Shown: positions 26,901 to 39,000 of the stretch, piece by piece
Layout of the letters: every line of letters begins with the position of its first letter
How positions within the stretch are numbered: the first letter of the stretch is position 1
Origin: Cloeon dipterum
Lineage: Eukaryota; Arthropoda; Insecta; Ephemeroptera; Baetidae
Reading direction: 5' to 3'
Length of the DNA stretch: 64,000 bases
Assembly (NCBI RefSeq): GCF_949628265.1
Contig: NC_088789.1
Location: forward strand, 23,119,883-23,183,882
Position numbers and translations under genes: made by a program
Notes under the pieces: generated by a model
Database searches by the model: none
The model's input: the letters and a program-made list of their open reading frames with translations, nothing else
Told to the model about the DNA's origin: nothing

Positions 26901-29721
26901 AAAAACAATTTATGTTTAATTGGAATGAGAAACATATTTTTTTAGCGTCATTAGGTCATAAAAACTATAATAATTATAATTTAGGGTGAAGGTTAAGCAC
27001 CTCTTAAGCCTTTTAGCTGTTTAAGGGAGGTTGAGACGAGTTTAACGGAGGGTAGTTTTTGCAATTCCGACGGTTAGAACCCGAGATTTCGAGTTGTCAA
27101 TATTAAAACCCCGAAAAAGTTGAAAAATATTATGTTTGTCAAGTTAAGACTGATTTCTAGTGTAAATTTCGTTGAGTTGACTTGATCGCATGCCAATTCT
27201 GTCCTTCGACCCGTGACCATTTCGTCTTATATGTTGTCCCATCACACAAATCAGCTTTCGATTGTACTAAAAATAGATTCTAAGTATGCTCAAAAGTTAA
27301 AAAGGTTAAATTTTAAAGGCGATGGTGGCTCACGGGCGGGTGGAGCTGTTGGCACATCCGCTGAGCCAGAAGTACCTGCAAATGAAGTGGAACTCTTACG
27401 GCAAGTACTTTCACCTGGCCAACCTGCTGCTCTACACGATTTTCCTAACTTTCGTGACGAGTTTTGTGACGAAACTCATGTCTCGGCCCTTCCCATTTAC
27501 GCCAGAAGACGGCGATGATTCCAACTTTACCCTCCCATCGTTGGAACCGCAGGTGAGCCCGACCCCATTTGCCGCGTTTGATTAATGAAACTTTTCACTG
27601 TCATGCAACCCGCGCGACCCACGAGACCAGCCGGTTGCATAGCAATAAATTTGTCAGTTTGCCAAATTGATTGGTCCCTTGTGTTGAAGTAAAGTCCGAT
27701 TTTATCGGAGTATTCATTCCGAATAATATTTGAATTGAACAAGAAAATGACGGAAATCATTAAAACAGTAAAAAAAGAAGAAACGTGTAATTTATAAATT
27801 TGTTTTTGACCAGTTTTTTTATTCATTTGGAGCTTCTATTAATTAATAAAATATATTTTTAAGTTTTTACATAATTTATTTATTGAATTTTGCCCAAGGA
27901 ATGAAAATGATTAAAGATATCCGAGAAATTACAGTGAAGAAGAGGTGAAACCGGTTATTTGCTACCTGATAAATACACTTTGACCGGATTTGCCTACTTT
28001 AAGAAAAATTTAACTGTTTCGCACGGATATTTTGCTATGTTTTTTGCATATTCTGCAATTCTTTACGTCGAAAATTTAGTTTTTAAAATATAAATCTGCT
28101 TCAAATTTTTAAGAGACCTATGTACGATTTTCTTCAAACAATTCAAAGGAGAGATTTTCACCCAAAATTACGTACAAATTTTCAGTCTGAGGGCAGAGGC
28201 TTGGACGAGGAGGACACGACAATGATTATTTGCGGCACCTCGATCCTCGTGTACATTGCGATAAACGTGGTGCGCGAGGGAATGCAAATCTACCAGCAGC
28301 GGCTGCACTACCTGCTCGACCCTTTCAACATAGTCTCGTGGATGCTCTACATTTCCGCGGTGGCGATGGTCCTGCCCGTTTTCAACAGCGACCTCGAGAG
28401 GATCCAGTATTCCAGCGCGTCGATCACGGCTTTCCTCGCCTGGTTCAACCTCCTGCTTTACCTTCAAAGGTAAATGATCAGGAATTTATTAATAGTCTGG
28501 AAGTGAATTAAATTTTTTATTCTACTTCAGGTTCGATCAAGTTGGCATCTACGTCGTGATGTTCTTGGAAATTCTGCAGACTCTTATAAAAGTGTTGTTC
28601 GTGTTCTCCATTCTGATAATTGCGTTTGGACTTTCACTCTACATTTTGCTTTCACGGGTATAACCTTTAAAATGATAATTTCAGTTAAATAAAATTTATT
28701 TTCGAAGGGAAATCACCAAGCTTTCGAAAGCGTGCCGATGTCGCTGATGCGGACCTTCGCCATGATGCTCGGAGAGATCGATTTTCTCAACACCTACGTG
28801 CACTCTTACAACCAAAAAGGAGACGGCAACCGCACGCTTCCCTTCCCCACGGTCACCTTCGTCATCCTCGGCATCTTCATGGTGTTCATGCCCATCCTGC
28901 TGATGAACCTGCTGATCGGTTTGGCGGTCGGTGACATTGAGTCCGTCCGCCGCAACGCCCAGTTGAAACGCCTCGCCATGCAGGTGGGTTTATTCCATTT
29001 TCAAAATAATCAAAATTAAATTTGTGCTCGCACAGGTCATCCTGCACTCTGAACTGGAACGCAAACTGCCGCAAATGCTTTTGGAGAAGGTCGACAAGAT
29101 CGAAGTGATTGAATACCCAAACGACTCTAAATGCAAAATGAACTTTTTGGATAGGATTTTTAGACAGTGGTTTTTCAATCCGTTCATAGACGAAGTTGGC
29201 GGTAGCGTAAAAATCATTTGGCTCAAATTTAATTCCTAATTCTCTGTTAATCTTTTAGTAAATAACGAATCTAGGAACGATTACGATTTATCAGGAGCAC
29301 CTCCAGATCGCACCATGAAACATTTGAAAAAGAGTTGCGTATTTATTTTTAGATTATTTTAGAACTAAAATGATAAAAATTGTTTTTTTTTTGCAGACCT
29401 CCAATCCGAAATAATCGACGACGACGTCTTAGAGGAGTTAGAGGCTCAAAGGCGGCTGCTGAAGGACGTGATGGCCAAACTTGACTCTCAACAGTATCTC
29501 CTGCGGTTGGTTCTCCAGGTATGGAATTAAATTAAATCAAGCCTGCAATTTGTTTTAATTTTTTCTTCTCGAAGAAAATGGAAATCAAAACTGAAGCTGA
29601 TGATATTGACGAGGGAGTTTCCCCAAGAGTATTTAAAAATGACGGCACTTTGGCCCGCTGGACGTCTCCTCGCTTCAACAAAAAATACAGGATGTTTAGC
29701 CAAGGTCGTTCTTATGATTAG
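15286..29721 (+). CDS. TrpA1: TrpA1: ankyrin-repeat TRP cation channel for heat and irritants
   Basis: Common exons: 20408-20564, 22003-22093, 22153-22348, 22803-23012, 23284-23520, 23895-24095, 24344-24635, 25042-25208, 25268-25437, 25909-26053, (26139-26246 or 26372-26473), 27319-27552, 28186-28469, 28531-28657, 28708-28983, 29036-29201, 29259-29333, 29397-29518 and 29575-29721. N-terminus is either 15286-15438 + 16986-17153 + 17829-17993 (about 1296 residues) or 19833-19916 (about 1162). A long ankyrin array (GRTATHQAAARNQ, GGNTPLHVAVEN, GEHGRTALHIAAI, HDLSTPVHLACAQG, GCSPLHYASREG) leads to six membrane segments, with RFDQVGIYVVMFLEIL, the pore region MRTFAMMLGEIDF, LMNLLIGLAVGDIESVRRNA after S6, and KMEIKTEADDIDEGVSP near the C-terminus. 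These match insect TrpA1 closely. The first start could instead be an in-frame ATG at 15154. Insect TrpA1 is a nonselective Ca-permeable sensor of warmth and electrophiles. Confidence 0.95.
18800..19215 (+). repeat. Dispersed repeat R1, copy in TrpA1 intron
   Basis: Contains AAGTGGCTGCAAAGTTAGCA, CACACACCGTTTGATAGAT, CTGCCAAGAAAATGTGGTC and ends at CCCTGCATCAATCCACTTGA, in the same order as the copy at 3440. It lies about 500 bp before the internal TrpA1 promoter. Confidence 0.7.
19711..19718 (+). promoter_or_regulatory. TrpA1: TATA box of the internal TrpA1 promoter
   Basis: TATAAAAG stands 122 bp before the ATG at 19833, in a locally GC-richer stretch inside a TrpA1 intron. A transcript starting about 30 bp downstream would carry a short 5' UTR into the alternative first coding exon. 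Confidence 0.65.
19833..19916 (+). CDS. TrpA1: TrpA1 short alternative first coding exon
   Basis: Encodes 28 residues, MSYRKIREIMLLKKLHSW then SNFKVEEYFE, ending GAG|GTAAAC in phase 0, so it joins AAESGN of the shared exon at 20408 just as the long N-terminus does. The first residues are basic and the end (VEEYFE before AAESGN) has the shape of the other N-terminal class known in insect TrpA1. It lies behind its own TATA box. Confidence 0.8.
20745..21055 (+). repeat. Dispersed repeat R1, diverged partial copy in TrpA1 intron
   Basis: Shows the AATATGATTTTTAAATGGTA / GACTGTCTCCCTTCTTGAAA block, then CACTGTTGGATGCCA and the terminal CTGTATCAATCCACTTTAAT block at about 21010-21030. Confidence 0.6.
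21102..21297. repeat. Imperfect inverted repeat of about 60-nt arms in TrpA1 intron
   Basis: Left arm 21102-21161 (AAAATGATGCTCGGAACTT ... TTTTATTGGTCTT) is the imperfect reverse complement of right arm 21237-21297 (AGACCAATAAAGTT ... GAACTTGTCC reversed ... ATCATTTTAT), with a spacer of about 75 nt. It could be a miniature inverted-repeat element or a strong RNA hairpin. Confidence 0.5.
26139..26246 (+). CDS. TrpA1: TrpA1 mutually exclusive linker exon, version 1
   Basis: A 36-codon phase-0 exon with acceptor GGGGGAAG and donor GTGAGT. It encodes LRYSFSCLQCSYVNDEDQ and ends in NPLPALN. The start (xxYSFxxLQC) and end (LPALN) match the canonical exon of Drosophila TrpA1 between the ankyrin array and the first membrane helix. 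It follows KKDSKSFY. Confidence 0.82.
26372..26473 (+). CDS. TrpA1: TrpA1 mutually exclusive linker exon, version 2
   Basis: A 34-codon phase-0 exon with acceptor GTTCGCAG and donor GTGAGT, 125 bp after version 1. It encodes VKYSFKNYQYSPEKIKSM and ends PEPLCVAN. It opens with the same xKYSF pattern as version 1 and would take its place, giving SFY-VKYSF...CVAN-AMVAHGRVELL. Including both would also keep frame, so strict exclusion rests on family precedent (Drosophila TrpA1 swaps a segment of this size here). Confidence 0.8.
26474..27318 (+). other. TrpA1: TrpA1 intron after the alternative exons
   Basis: About 850 bp of AT-rich sequence with no open frame or repeat copy that I recognise. The TrpA1 intron 27553-28185 is equally featureless. 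Confidence 0.5.
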
Positions 29722-29984
29722 AAACTTTCACTGTTTAAATTATAGATGTTGGCCGATCTCATGTATGAAAATTTGCGCACAAAAGTTGGATAAGGATTAA
29801 AAAATTTAATATATGCCGTTAAAAGTAGAGTGGTGTTAAACGAAAAATAAATTTAAAAAAATCATATTTTAAGTTAAGAAGTAGTTTTAGTTGCGATATT
29901 GGAATGTAATACGACGCTATTCGTGTTTCTATACGATTCTCACGCAGATAATATATTATGCTGTTGCTTTTTTTAAAATCCGAA

Positions 29985-29990
29985 AATAAA
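29985..29990 (+). terminator. TrpA1: TrpA1 poly(A) signal
   Basis: AATAAA 264 nt after the TrpA1 stop (29719-29721), the last good plus-strand hexamer before the convergent gene. Confidence 0.55.
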
Positions 29991-30013
29991 GGTGTTTTAA
30001 AATTCATTCCCTC

Positions 30014-30019
30014 TTTATT
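30014..30019 (-). terminator. Poly(A) signal of the convergent tail-anchored gene
   Basis: TTTATT on the plus strand reads AATAAA on the minus strand, about 80 nt past that gene's stop at 30100. It lies about 25 bp from the TrpA1 signal, so the 3' ends probably overlap. Confidence 0.55.
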
Positions 30020-30099
30020 TACAACCTTTACAAGAATACAAGCAATAAACATTATTAAATTTATACAAAAACCAAGGCTCACTAGCTAGCACGAACGTG

Positions 30100-33000
30100 T
30101 CACTTTGGCATGTAAAAGTCCCAGTGGTGGTGGTGCACCGCGTCGCCGTTGCCGCCCATGCTGGCGACCAGAATGATGCCGGCCACGAGCACCAGCACCA
30201 CGCACAGCGCCATCTGCAGGCCACTCCGCTCGCGCGTTTCGTCGGCCAAACTGTTCGCCTGCTGCTCAGTGTACGTGACCACCCTCCGCAGGGCAGAGAG
30301 GGTGGCGCAACAACACGCCCTGGCCAACCTGTTGCCCAATTCCAAAATGCCAGGGTCAACGTCCTGCTGCTGCTGCTGCTGGAAGGGAGGGGGAGGGGCG
30401 CCGAAATCGGTCGTTGGCGGCGGTGGAGGCATCGAGCGATCTCTTGACCTTTCGCGGGTCACGCTGCTCAGGGCGGCTGCCTGCAGCGCCAACACCTGCT
30501 CCGTGGTGAATACGGGCAACGGTGAGTACCTCGAAATGCTCACTTCTTGCACCTCCAACTGCTGTGCTTCTGCGGCCTCCACCACATCCTCGATTGCCTG
30601 AGAGGGCTGCCGAGGCGGGGTCGATTTAGGTGTTTGCGTTTGACACTGCATGTCCGAGTGGGGTGGTGGTGGCGACGGCACGTGGATGATTTGTGGGGGT
30701 GGTGGTGGTGGAGGTATCATCCTTTGCGCGGCGGCCAGCAGGGCCTCGGCCAGCGCGTCCATCGGCGCCTGCACCGAGCTGAGCACCAGGGCGCCGCTGT
30801 TGCTGTGCAGGTCAGCTACGTTGAGGTTCATGCCCTCAATGTCCGAGACGAGCATCCGTCCCGCCTGCAGCTCACTGACGCTCAGCCTGCCCACGTCCAG
30901 AAGGTCCAGGCGCAGCTGTCCGGCGCGCAGGGCCTCCAGAAGGGCCGCCACCGCCGGAGCCAGTTCGTTTTGTGAAGAGGATGAGGAAACTGGTGCCGCC
31001 AAGACAGGTGCTTCAACTATTGGCTGTTGTTGTTGTTGATGATGTTGGACCTCTTGGACCTCTGAAGGTCCACAAGCGACGTCTTCTGTTTCTGCAGGTA
31101 CTATTTCACCAATGAGTACATCCTCAGGTAGGGGGTCGGTTTGAGTCGAGACTGTCACTTCCTCAACGCAGGGTTCGTCAAATTGCGTTGAAATTTCTTG
31201 GTTGCTTGGAACTACATCTTCGACCAAAACAGGCTCTTCTATAACCGACTCGACCTGCGGAATCACTTCTTCTACTTGTGGAATAACAGGCTCCACAAGA
31301 GAAACAACGGATTCCACTTGTGGCTCCTGCTCATATGACACAATGCTAGGCTCTGCTGCTCTTGATGGCACTTCGACGGCCTCAATTGGAAGCTGAGGAA
31401 CAGCCTCAACAGACACCTCTGGATATTTTTCAGAGGCCTCAACTACCACCACCTGGACAGGAGGTTCCACTACAATTTCAGCTGGGTGTTCCTGTGGAAT
31501 TTGAGCTGGGGATTCTTGGAAAGCTTCCTGGACTTTAAGCTCAGGGGTTGGTTCTTCAATTGGCAAGGCAACATCGGGAAAAGATTCCTGGAGTCTCTCA
31601 ATTTCATCTGGTAGTTCTATCCCTTCTTCAGGTTCGATGAATCTTTCCTGATCTTCCTGCTCTATCTGAGTTGATGAAGGAATTTCCGTATCAGCCTCGG
31701 CAGGAACTGAAGGAACTTCGTCCTGAGTTTCTGGAGCAACTTCTCTTGGAGCTTCAACAGGCACCTTTTGGTCATCTTTTTCAGATTTAACATCTTCTTG
31801 GATCACCACTATCTCTGAATTTTCTAGAGTCAAGTGGGCAGATATCACGTGCTCCTCGCTCTGCGTGGGGCTGACGTCTTTCTTGGCGGTTTGCGGCTCA
31901 GGGCTCCTGATGATGTCCAAGTCCTCGTCATCGGCCAGTGGCGCGTTCTCGGACATGGCCGCGAACTCGGCTTCCATGGCGTCGAGATCTCCGTCCTGGC
32001 CGCGTTCCTTCCTCGGAGGACGCGGTGGTGGCGGCAGCGGCCTCTCCTTCATCTTCTGAATCACGGCGCCCGACTGAAGGCTCTCGCTGCGCACGTCCTC
32101 CAGCGAGGCTCTGCGCTGCCTCCGCGGAGGCCGCGACGGCCCGAGGGTGGCGTAGTTGCGCGAGGGACGCACCGGCATCGGCTTGCGGTGCGGCATGGTG
32201 AAGAAGTGGCTGGCGCCATTGCCGCTCAGCGGACGCGACTTCTTTCTGCGCTGCGCGGTCGGGAACTGCCTGGCGCGCCTCGGCGGAGGCGTCGCCTGCG
32301 TCTGCTCGTATGAAATCACACCCGGCTTCACCACGTACGCGTAGCCCGGCTCCTCTGTCATGTCGGACGCCTTGGACACATACGAGATGTAGGAGCGCGC
32401 GTCTTCGTCTGGGCGTTTAGACTGCTTCCTGCCACGTTTTGGCGCAGAAGGAGTTTCGACTTCAGGAATAATGTAATCCGGCTCATTTGACTGCGCTTCC
32501 ACCTTTGAACAGAAAATGATAATTTCATTTCAAATATTTTTTTTTAAATGGTGAAGGAAAAATGGATACCTCTTTTGGTACGATGTGCGATTCAAGATTA
32601 TTGAGCCATTCCTGATCAGGCGCGACGCTCCAGTCGCTGGTGTTGCCGATGGTGAACTCAGACCTGGTCTTGGTCTTGCGCTGTGGAGCCTTGGGCCCAG
32701 CCTTGCGAGTCATCGTGCTCGCCTTGTGCCGCTCGTGGCGGAGCTGCCGCCTTCTTTCCCTGGTTGGCTTGTTGGGAGGGAACGTGTTAAAGTACCACGA
32801 CGTATCCTCCTTATTCTCTTTCTTCTCCACCTCCTGCTCCTGCTCGTCCTCCTCCTTATCCTTGGTGACGACCTCGGAGGCCGGCGGGGTGCTCAGGTTG
32901 GACGAGTTCTTGATGGACCTTGTCTTGCGCGGTGGACGTGCCTTGTGGCTCGGACTGATGCGTTCAGGGGTGCCGCGGTAGGTCCTTGCCAGGTCGGCCT

Positions 33001-36000
33001 CGTTGACGGTCGAGTTTTCCATGAGCAGCGCCTCCGTGTCCACTGTCGGGCGGAAGGTCTCCTTGATCTCCCTCGAGAGGTACCTCTCAACGTCGACGTC
33101 GTCCTGACTAACCCCCTTCTCGCGTAGAAAGAATTCATCCGAGCTGATCTCCTCGAGGACGCCCTGCCGCCGTCTGTCCGAACTGCTGCCCGACGAGTGG
33201 TTCACCTCCTGGTCCGATCCAGGCAGACTGATCTCCTCCTCGTCGTCCAGAGGGACGATGACGTTCTGCTGCCGCTGCTGGTTGTTCAGCGGTGTGGCCT
33301 GCCGGTTCACCAGCGACAACGTGTAACCGAAGTCCCTGTCCCGGAAGCCGGACAGCGACTCCGAGCACTCCTGCTCCGAATCGTTCGAGTGCTGTTTGCG
33401 CAGCTCCTTCTGCAGCTGCCGGATTTCTTCATCCTCGTCCTCGTCGTCAAAGGGCTGCACAGAGCCGTTTTTGCGCAGCTCCTTATAGTTCTCCTCGTCC
33501 ATGTACTCGAGTTCGGAGAACTTGCTGGCCCAGCGGTTCTTGCTGCTGTCCTGCGAGCCCCTGCGACGCGGCGGCAGCTCCGGTTTGATCGGATCCATGT
33601 CCTCCTCTTCATCGTCGTAGTGAAATTCAACCGGAGGAAGACGTGGCGCCCGCACCTGCATCGGCGCGCTGATGTTCAACTCGCGGCGCTTGTTCTTGCG
33701 GTCGAACAGCCGCGGGTAGGTCTTGAAGTCGAAATAGTTGCGTTTGCTCGGCGTATCTACCATTGGCGTGTCCGTGTGCACCGACTGCTCCTCGCCATTC
33801 TTCTCGCGCAGCACGCGGCGCGGACGCGGCAGGCTGATGCTCGGGAAGTTAAAATTTGGCCTTTCAGGCATCTTGAATTTCGGCCTGTCTGGGAAGTTGA
33901 ATTTGGGCCTCTCGGGAAGGTTAAATTTCGGCCTATCCGGAAGATTGAATTTAGGCCTTTCCGGCATTTTGAACTTGGGCCGCTCGGGCATTTTGAATTT
34001 CGGCCTCTCCGGCATGTTGAATTTGGGTCGGTCGGGCAGGTTGATCTTGGGCCGCTTCATCGCCCGCATCTTGGCGCGAAGGCGGCCGGCCTGGTTTCTG
34101 ATGCTCTGCAGGCTGCGCGCGGCGGCACCGGGGCCCCTCTCCTCCGCTTCGTTCTCCAGGCGCTGTTTCCTGCGTGCCTCTCGGGACAGCGGTAAATCCT
34201 CCAGGGCTGAGGAATCAACCTGGAAAATGAATTAATCAAATAATGTTATTTAATGTGGAAACTTTTAATTAAATATGATAACAAAATTTAATCTATAAAT
34301 TTATTTAAATATTTTTGTATTTTAAAATATAGGTTTCCGAAATATTATTTGGATTTCTTTTTAGCTTTCTGAAAAATGTATTATGTTGATACCAAAAACA
34401 TATATAAGCGGCCTCTCTAAATCACTATTATATTAAAACTATGACTGCGATGAGTGATGAGTTAGTATCTTAAAAATAGGAAAGAGTTTAAAGTTTCAAA
34501 TAAATGTATTAATAAAAATCAATAAATTTGATGATGCGGCGTTAACTACCTGGCTTGTATTGAGCTCAATGTCTGTTCTTGAACTTGCAGTACCCGCAGG
34601 TGATGGGGCCGCATCCTCGCGCTCAATTCCGTGATCATGTTCATCTATGGCCATAATGCGGTCTTCCTCGCTGTTCTGCTGGTTCAGCGGAGCTCGTCGG
34701 AAGTACGTCATTTCATCGTCAAATGAGTCGTGGTGCAGGAATTTTTTCTCCTACAAACAGATAAAAATCGAGTAGTTATTGGTTTACTAATTTTTAACAA
34801 TGCTGAAATTTCTCTTCTCTACTCGTGGAGTGTGATTTGAAGAGAAAAATGAAACTGTACGAGCTCGAACTGATTAGCCAGCATATATGATGCTTGACCT
34901 TCAAAACAAAATTTATGCAAGAGGATTAGCTGCCGAGAAAATTGGATCAATAGAAGCTGAAAATGTTCAACTGCACTATTTTTTTAGCACACAAGAGAAA
35001 CGAATCATGCAAACCCCGCCATTCACCACCCCTTAAAAAAATTAGAAGCACAAAATTCCATCAGTTATTGAAAAATTAATAAATATCATGTTGTATATAA
35101 GTGTTATTATTGTTTCTGCTAACAATTAAAAGTTGTGTTAATTGACAAACAAAATAGCTATAATATACATTGCGAGTCTAACAGTAAGATTAGCATTTTA
35201 AAGCTGTCTGCTCAATTATTTCTTATTTTTAGAGATAAAATTTAATAAGCAAAGCAAGGTTTGTCTATAATAAAGAACACAAATTAGGTCTTGAAATAAA
35301 ATATGGTCTTACCTTGAGAATTCTGTCGTTACTGTCGTTGGAGCCTTCCCGCCCTGGTGCCATTCCTAATTCAGGCTCGTATCGATCGTAAGGTCCAGAA
35401 ACCAGGACCTGTGGAGGTCGGCGCGGGGACACGGGCTCGTATTCGTGGTCCCTGAAACAATCCATTAAACTCTAGAGATATCTATATACAAACAAATATC
35501 CATTCTAAAGGTTTCCTGGAAGAATAATTTATTTGAACCGACATTTTCAATATTTTTCTATTTATACTCCTCCGTGGTCTTTCAATTAATTAAAAAAAAC
35601 CTTTGAACTAGCTCTTCAACGTTCCTGCAAAGGATTTAAAACGATTTACCAGTTTCTTTGGGATCAAAATGCACTGCGTTTTGCAACTAGAGGCTCAGTT
35701 AATTATTGTGTCAGGTTCAAAAACAGTCGGGATTATGAGTAATTTCAAGTTACAAGGAACATGCACGTCCGCGTAATAAAATAAAACGAGAAGTCCGTTT
35801 CGGTAACAGAGAAAAGAGCAGAGGGCACGTGACGTTGGCACAATGCCGCGGCGGCCGTGTGTCTTTCTTTTCTCGTCCGCCGCGAGAATCTGCACTGTGC
35901 AAAAATAACCCTATTTTCTTTGAGAACCACAAAGACTCGAGTAAATGAGTGCTATCAATTTAATTGTTACAGCAACGACAGTAAGTCGCGGAAATCCCGA

Positions 36001-39000
36001 GAGATCCCGGCAAAAAGCAAAACAAAACACACGAGTCGATCATCGCGGTGGCCGCGAAAGAGAAAATCGCTTGGTCAGTATGCGAAACGCGGGCAAGAAG
36101 GAGGAAAAGGCGGAAAACATACCCCATGCTGGCGTCCGGTCGGTAAAAATTGTCGAATTATTCGCTTTTCAGCATGCAAAACGGCGGACGCGACACACCT
36201 GCGGCTCGAAAAGTGCCTGCCGACTCCGGGGCCGGCTCGCGCGGCTAAAGATAACTTGTTGGCAGGCGGCGGAGCGGGCGCCGTCGTCCCGGACAGAAAT
36301 ACGCGCTGCCTTCACTCGAGCCGTGGGAACTGCCATCGATTCTCTGTATCGAATAATCGATTTCTTAATGAGCACTAAGCATTAATATGCATGACAAGTT
36401 CACAATGGAATTTAAATTTTGAGGTGGAGGAATTATGGTCTAACAGTGGAGAGATAACTATTGCAAAGTTTAAATTTTTTTATCATAACAGTAATCAGTT
36501 TATCAAACTTATTTATTTCAATAAATCTCTCGTCAAGAAGCAGCCATGGGCTCAACTTTAGCATTATACAAATTTATTTATTACAATAAATGCAACGTTG
36601 CAAAGCTCAAATGATCAATCTATGAACAATTTAATCAACACTGATTGATATTATAGCTTATTCAATATATTTCAAAACCATACAGGTTTATGCTATTTTT
36701 ATGTTTAAATTATTGGAGCAGAATAATTTTCTGTGATACTTTTATTGTAGTTTGTCAGTAAATGTAAAATATAATTTTTTCAATTAGTTAAAATATTAAA
36801 ATTTCTGCCTATTGTTGTAATGAATTTAGCTGGCTTATATATATTAATAACGTTTTTTTTTGTATTTATAAAGGAGAGCACAAGCAAAGTGAGTAAATTG
36901 TCGACGGTAAGATATTATATTATTTGTATACACATTTACTTTGATGGTTGAATGCTTTAATGTTCACTTCCCTTTTATATTGAGTCGGTTTATTTGTAGC
37001 ACGCTCTAGAACAATACACTTGATTCTACGTAAACGCGCCACGCTAGCGATAAACAATCACTTTAAAACACAAATAATCAGTAGGAAATCGTTTAAAAAC
37101 GTCTTGACTACTGTTAAAATTAATAGTTTGAGTGCTATATTTTAGTCAGGACTAACATTCAAATCTGCTTTTGACATTTTACGCATTTATTAATATTTAA
37201 ATCTCTCCTATTTTTATTTGCACGATATTGATCACTTTCATATTTTTTATATTTAATAATATATGCCCTACTTGCCCTTTCATCTTACAATTAGACAGAA
37301 TAAGATTTGAAGGAACTGTTTACTCCAAATAAGTCTTTTTAACTGGCAATAAGCCAAGTTTGCCAAAAACATTGCGGACAACAACATAGGCCAGTCCTGT
37401 GAGAGACCACAAATTTTACGCCATCTCACCCAATGAATTTATTATTTCATATTTTATACAATTTAAATAAAACCAATTTAAATTATAATTTTAATTACTG
37501 GAGCTAACCCCCTTTTAACGCCTAAAGGATTAGCGGTGGATTTTCAGGAGTTTTTAGGCAAAAGAGCATAACTGCCAACACTGAAAGATCATTCAGCGAT
37601 TTTCCTTCGACTGTTTGAGAGGTTCTTTCAAGAGAATCTTACAATGATTTCCCTCTCATGCACTTTAATGGTGAGAAGATCGTTATAGTGAAATATCTAG
37701 TTTTGGTAAATTTAAAATTATTATTGTAAGCAACTGCCTTCTCAATGATGGCGTTCTTAGACAATTACATTCTAATCATTTTTCTCATTAATGCATGCAC
37801 ATCTTCCCGTTTTATAAAACAAATTGAAATAAAACTAGGTACTGTATGATGTCGAGGCTGAATTTTCAACAGTAAAATCTATGGTTAAAATATTTTTAAC
37901 AAAATTCCATTTTTGACAAATTCCAGTTTCTTCAGAGACTTCACATATTTGTTGTCTATCAGTTAAGCTTTTTTATTTTATTATTTTTGTAAAAATATAA
38001 TTAAATCTTGAGCCGAGTAAATTAATAAATGAAAATGCCATCATTTTCGAGAAAATTCGAAAAACCTAGTTCGTTTTGGAACCTAGAAAATACTTCTTCG
38101 GCAAACTGCAACTCAAATTTTTCGTCTCCAGCGCAATTAGTATTATTTATTGAAGAACGAAAGCGCACTATACGCGCTTCAAACAATCAGCAGCGAGACA
38201 ATCGAATCGGGCGCAGCGCCCATCGGCGGCATCGGCGCTTGGGGCTTACCCGGCGGCGGCTTCGGAGGAGCGGGTGCGTCCGGCGATGAAGGCCTCGCGG
38301 CGGAGGACGCCCGTCCGGTTGGGCACCGGCGAGCGGAAGCTGCCGCTGGGCGAGCTGGAGGCGGACGAGGGCGGCACCATGCCCAGGGGCCGGCCTGCCA
38401 GCATGAGGGCGCGCCTCTCGGGCAGCAGCGAGTCGGTGCCGAAGAACTGGCAGCCGCAGCGCACGTCGCAGCCCACGCTCGACGCCCGCAGCGTCGGCCG
38501 CGCCGGCTTCACGTTGTTGAACGGCTGCAGCTCGTGCGGCCGCGGCGCCCGGTCGGCGCTCACGCTGCGCTTCATGCCGCCCTGCCCCACAGACACTCGA
38601 CACTAACTGCCTCGTAGAAGCAGCCGCGATTGCGATTGCCTTTCGCCTCGCGCTGCTTGCCGCCGCCCGCGGGCCCCTGCCTTATTTTTAGCCCTGCGAC
38701 ACCGCCAGCGTACTTGTCAATGGGCTTTGTTGTCCACGCAAATGCACCGCCACGACAAATGATTCAATCCTCAAAGTGATGCGACGGCGGGGACACTTAC
38801 TTGAAGTGACATTTTTACTAGAAAACCGCGTGCTCTGTGTACTTATATTGGTTTTATGCAGGGCAACAGTGGAAAATTATTAAAATTGTTGGCAACAAAA
38901 AGCATGAGTTGAACAATATACAATAATAAAAAGAGGAATTCGCTACAATTAAAATTTTGCCAAAGTGCCGAAAAACGTTGAGCTCAGGGGGCCTTTGAGA

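Noticed and set aside
30097-34235. Long plus-strand frames opposite the tail-anchored gene
   Set aside because: They are mirror frames of the GC-rich, Pro/Glu-rich coding exons; the minus frame has consistent splice phases and a membrane helix.
35265-35465. Start codon at 35465 giving MDCFRDHEYEP without an upstream exon
   Set aside because: The ATG overlaps a strong TTGTTTCAG acceptor at 35452, and better first exons with matching phase lie upstream.
38187-38603. 138-codon minus frame and plus frames over the 38250-38575 exon
   Set aside because: Only the MKRSVSADRAP frame ends in a phase that joins the shared exon at 35451.
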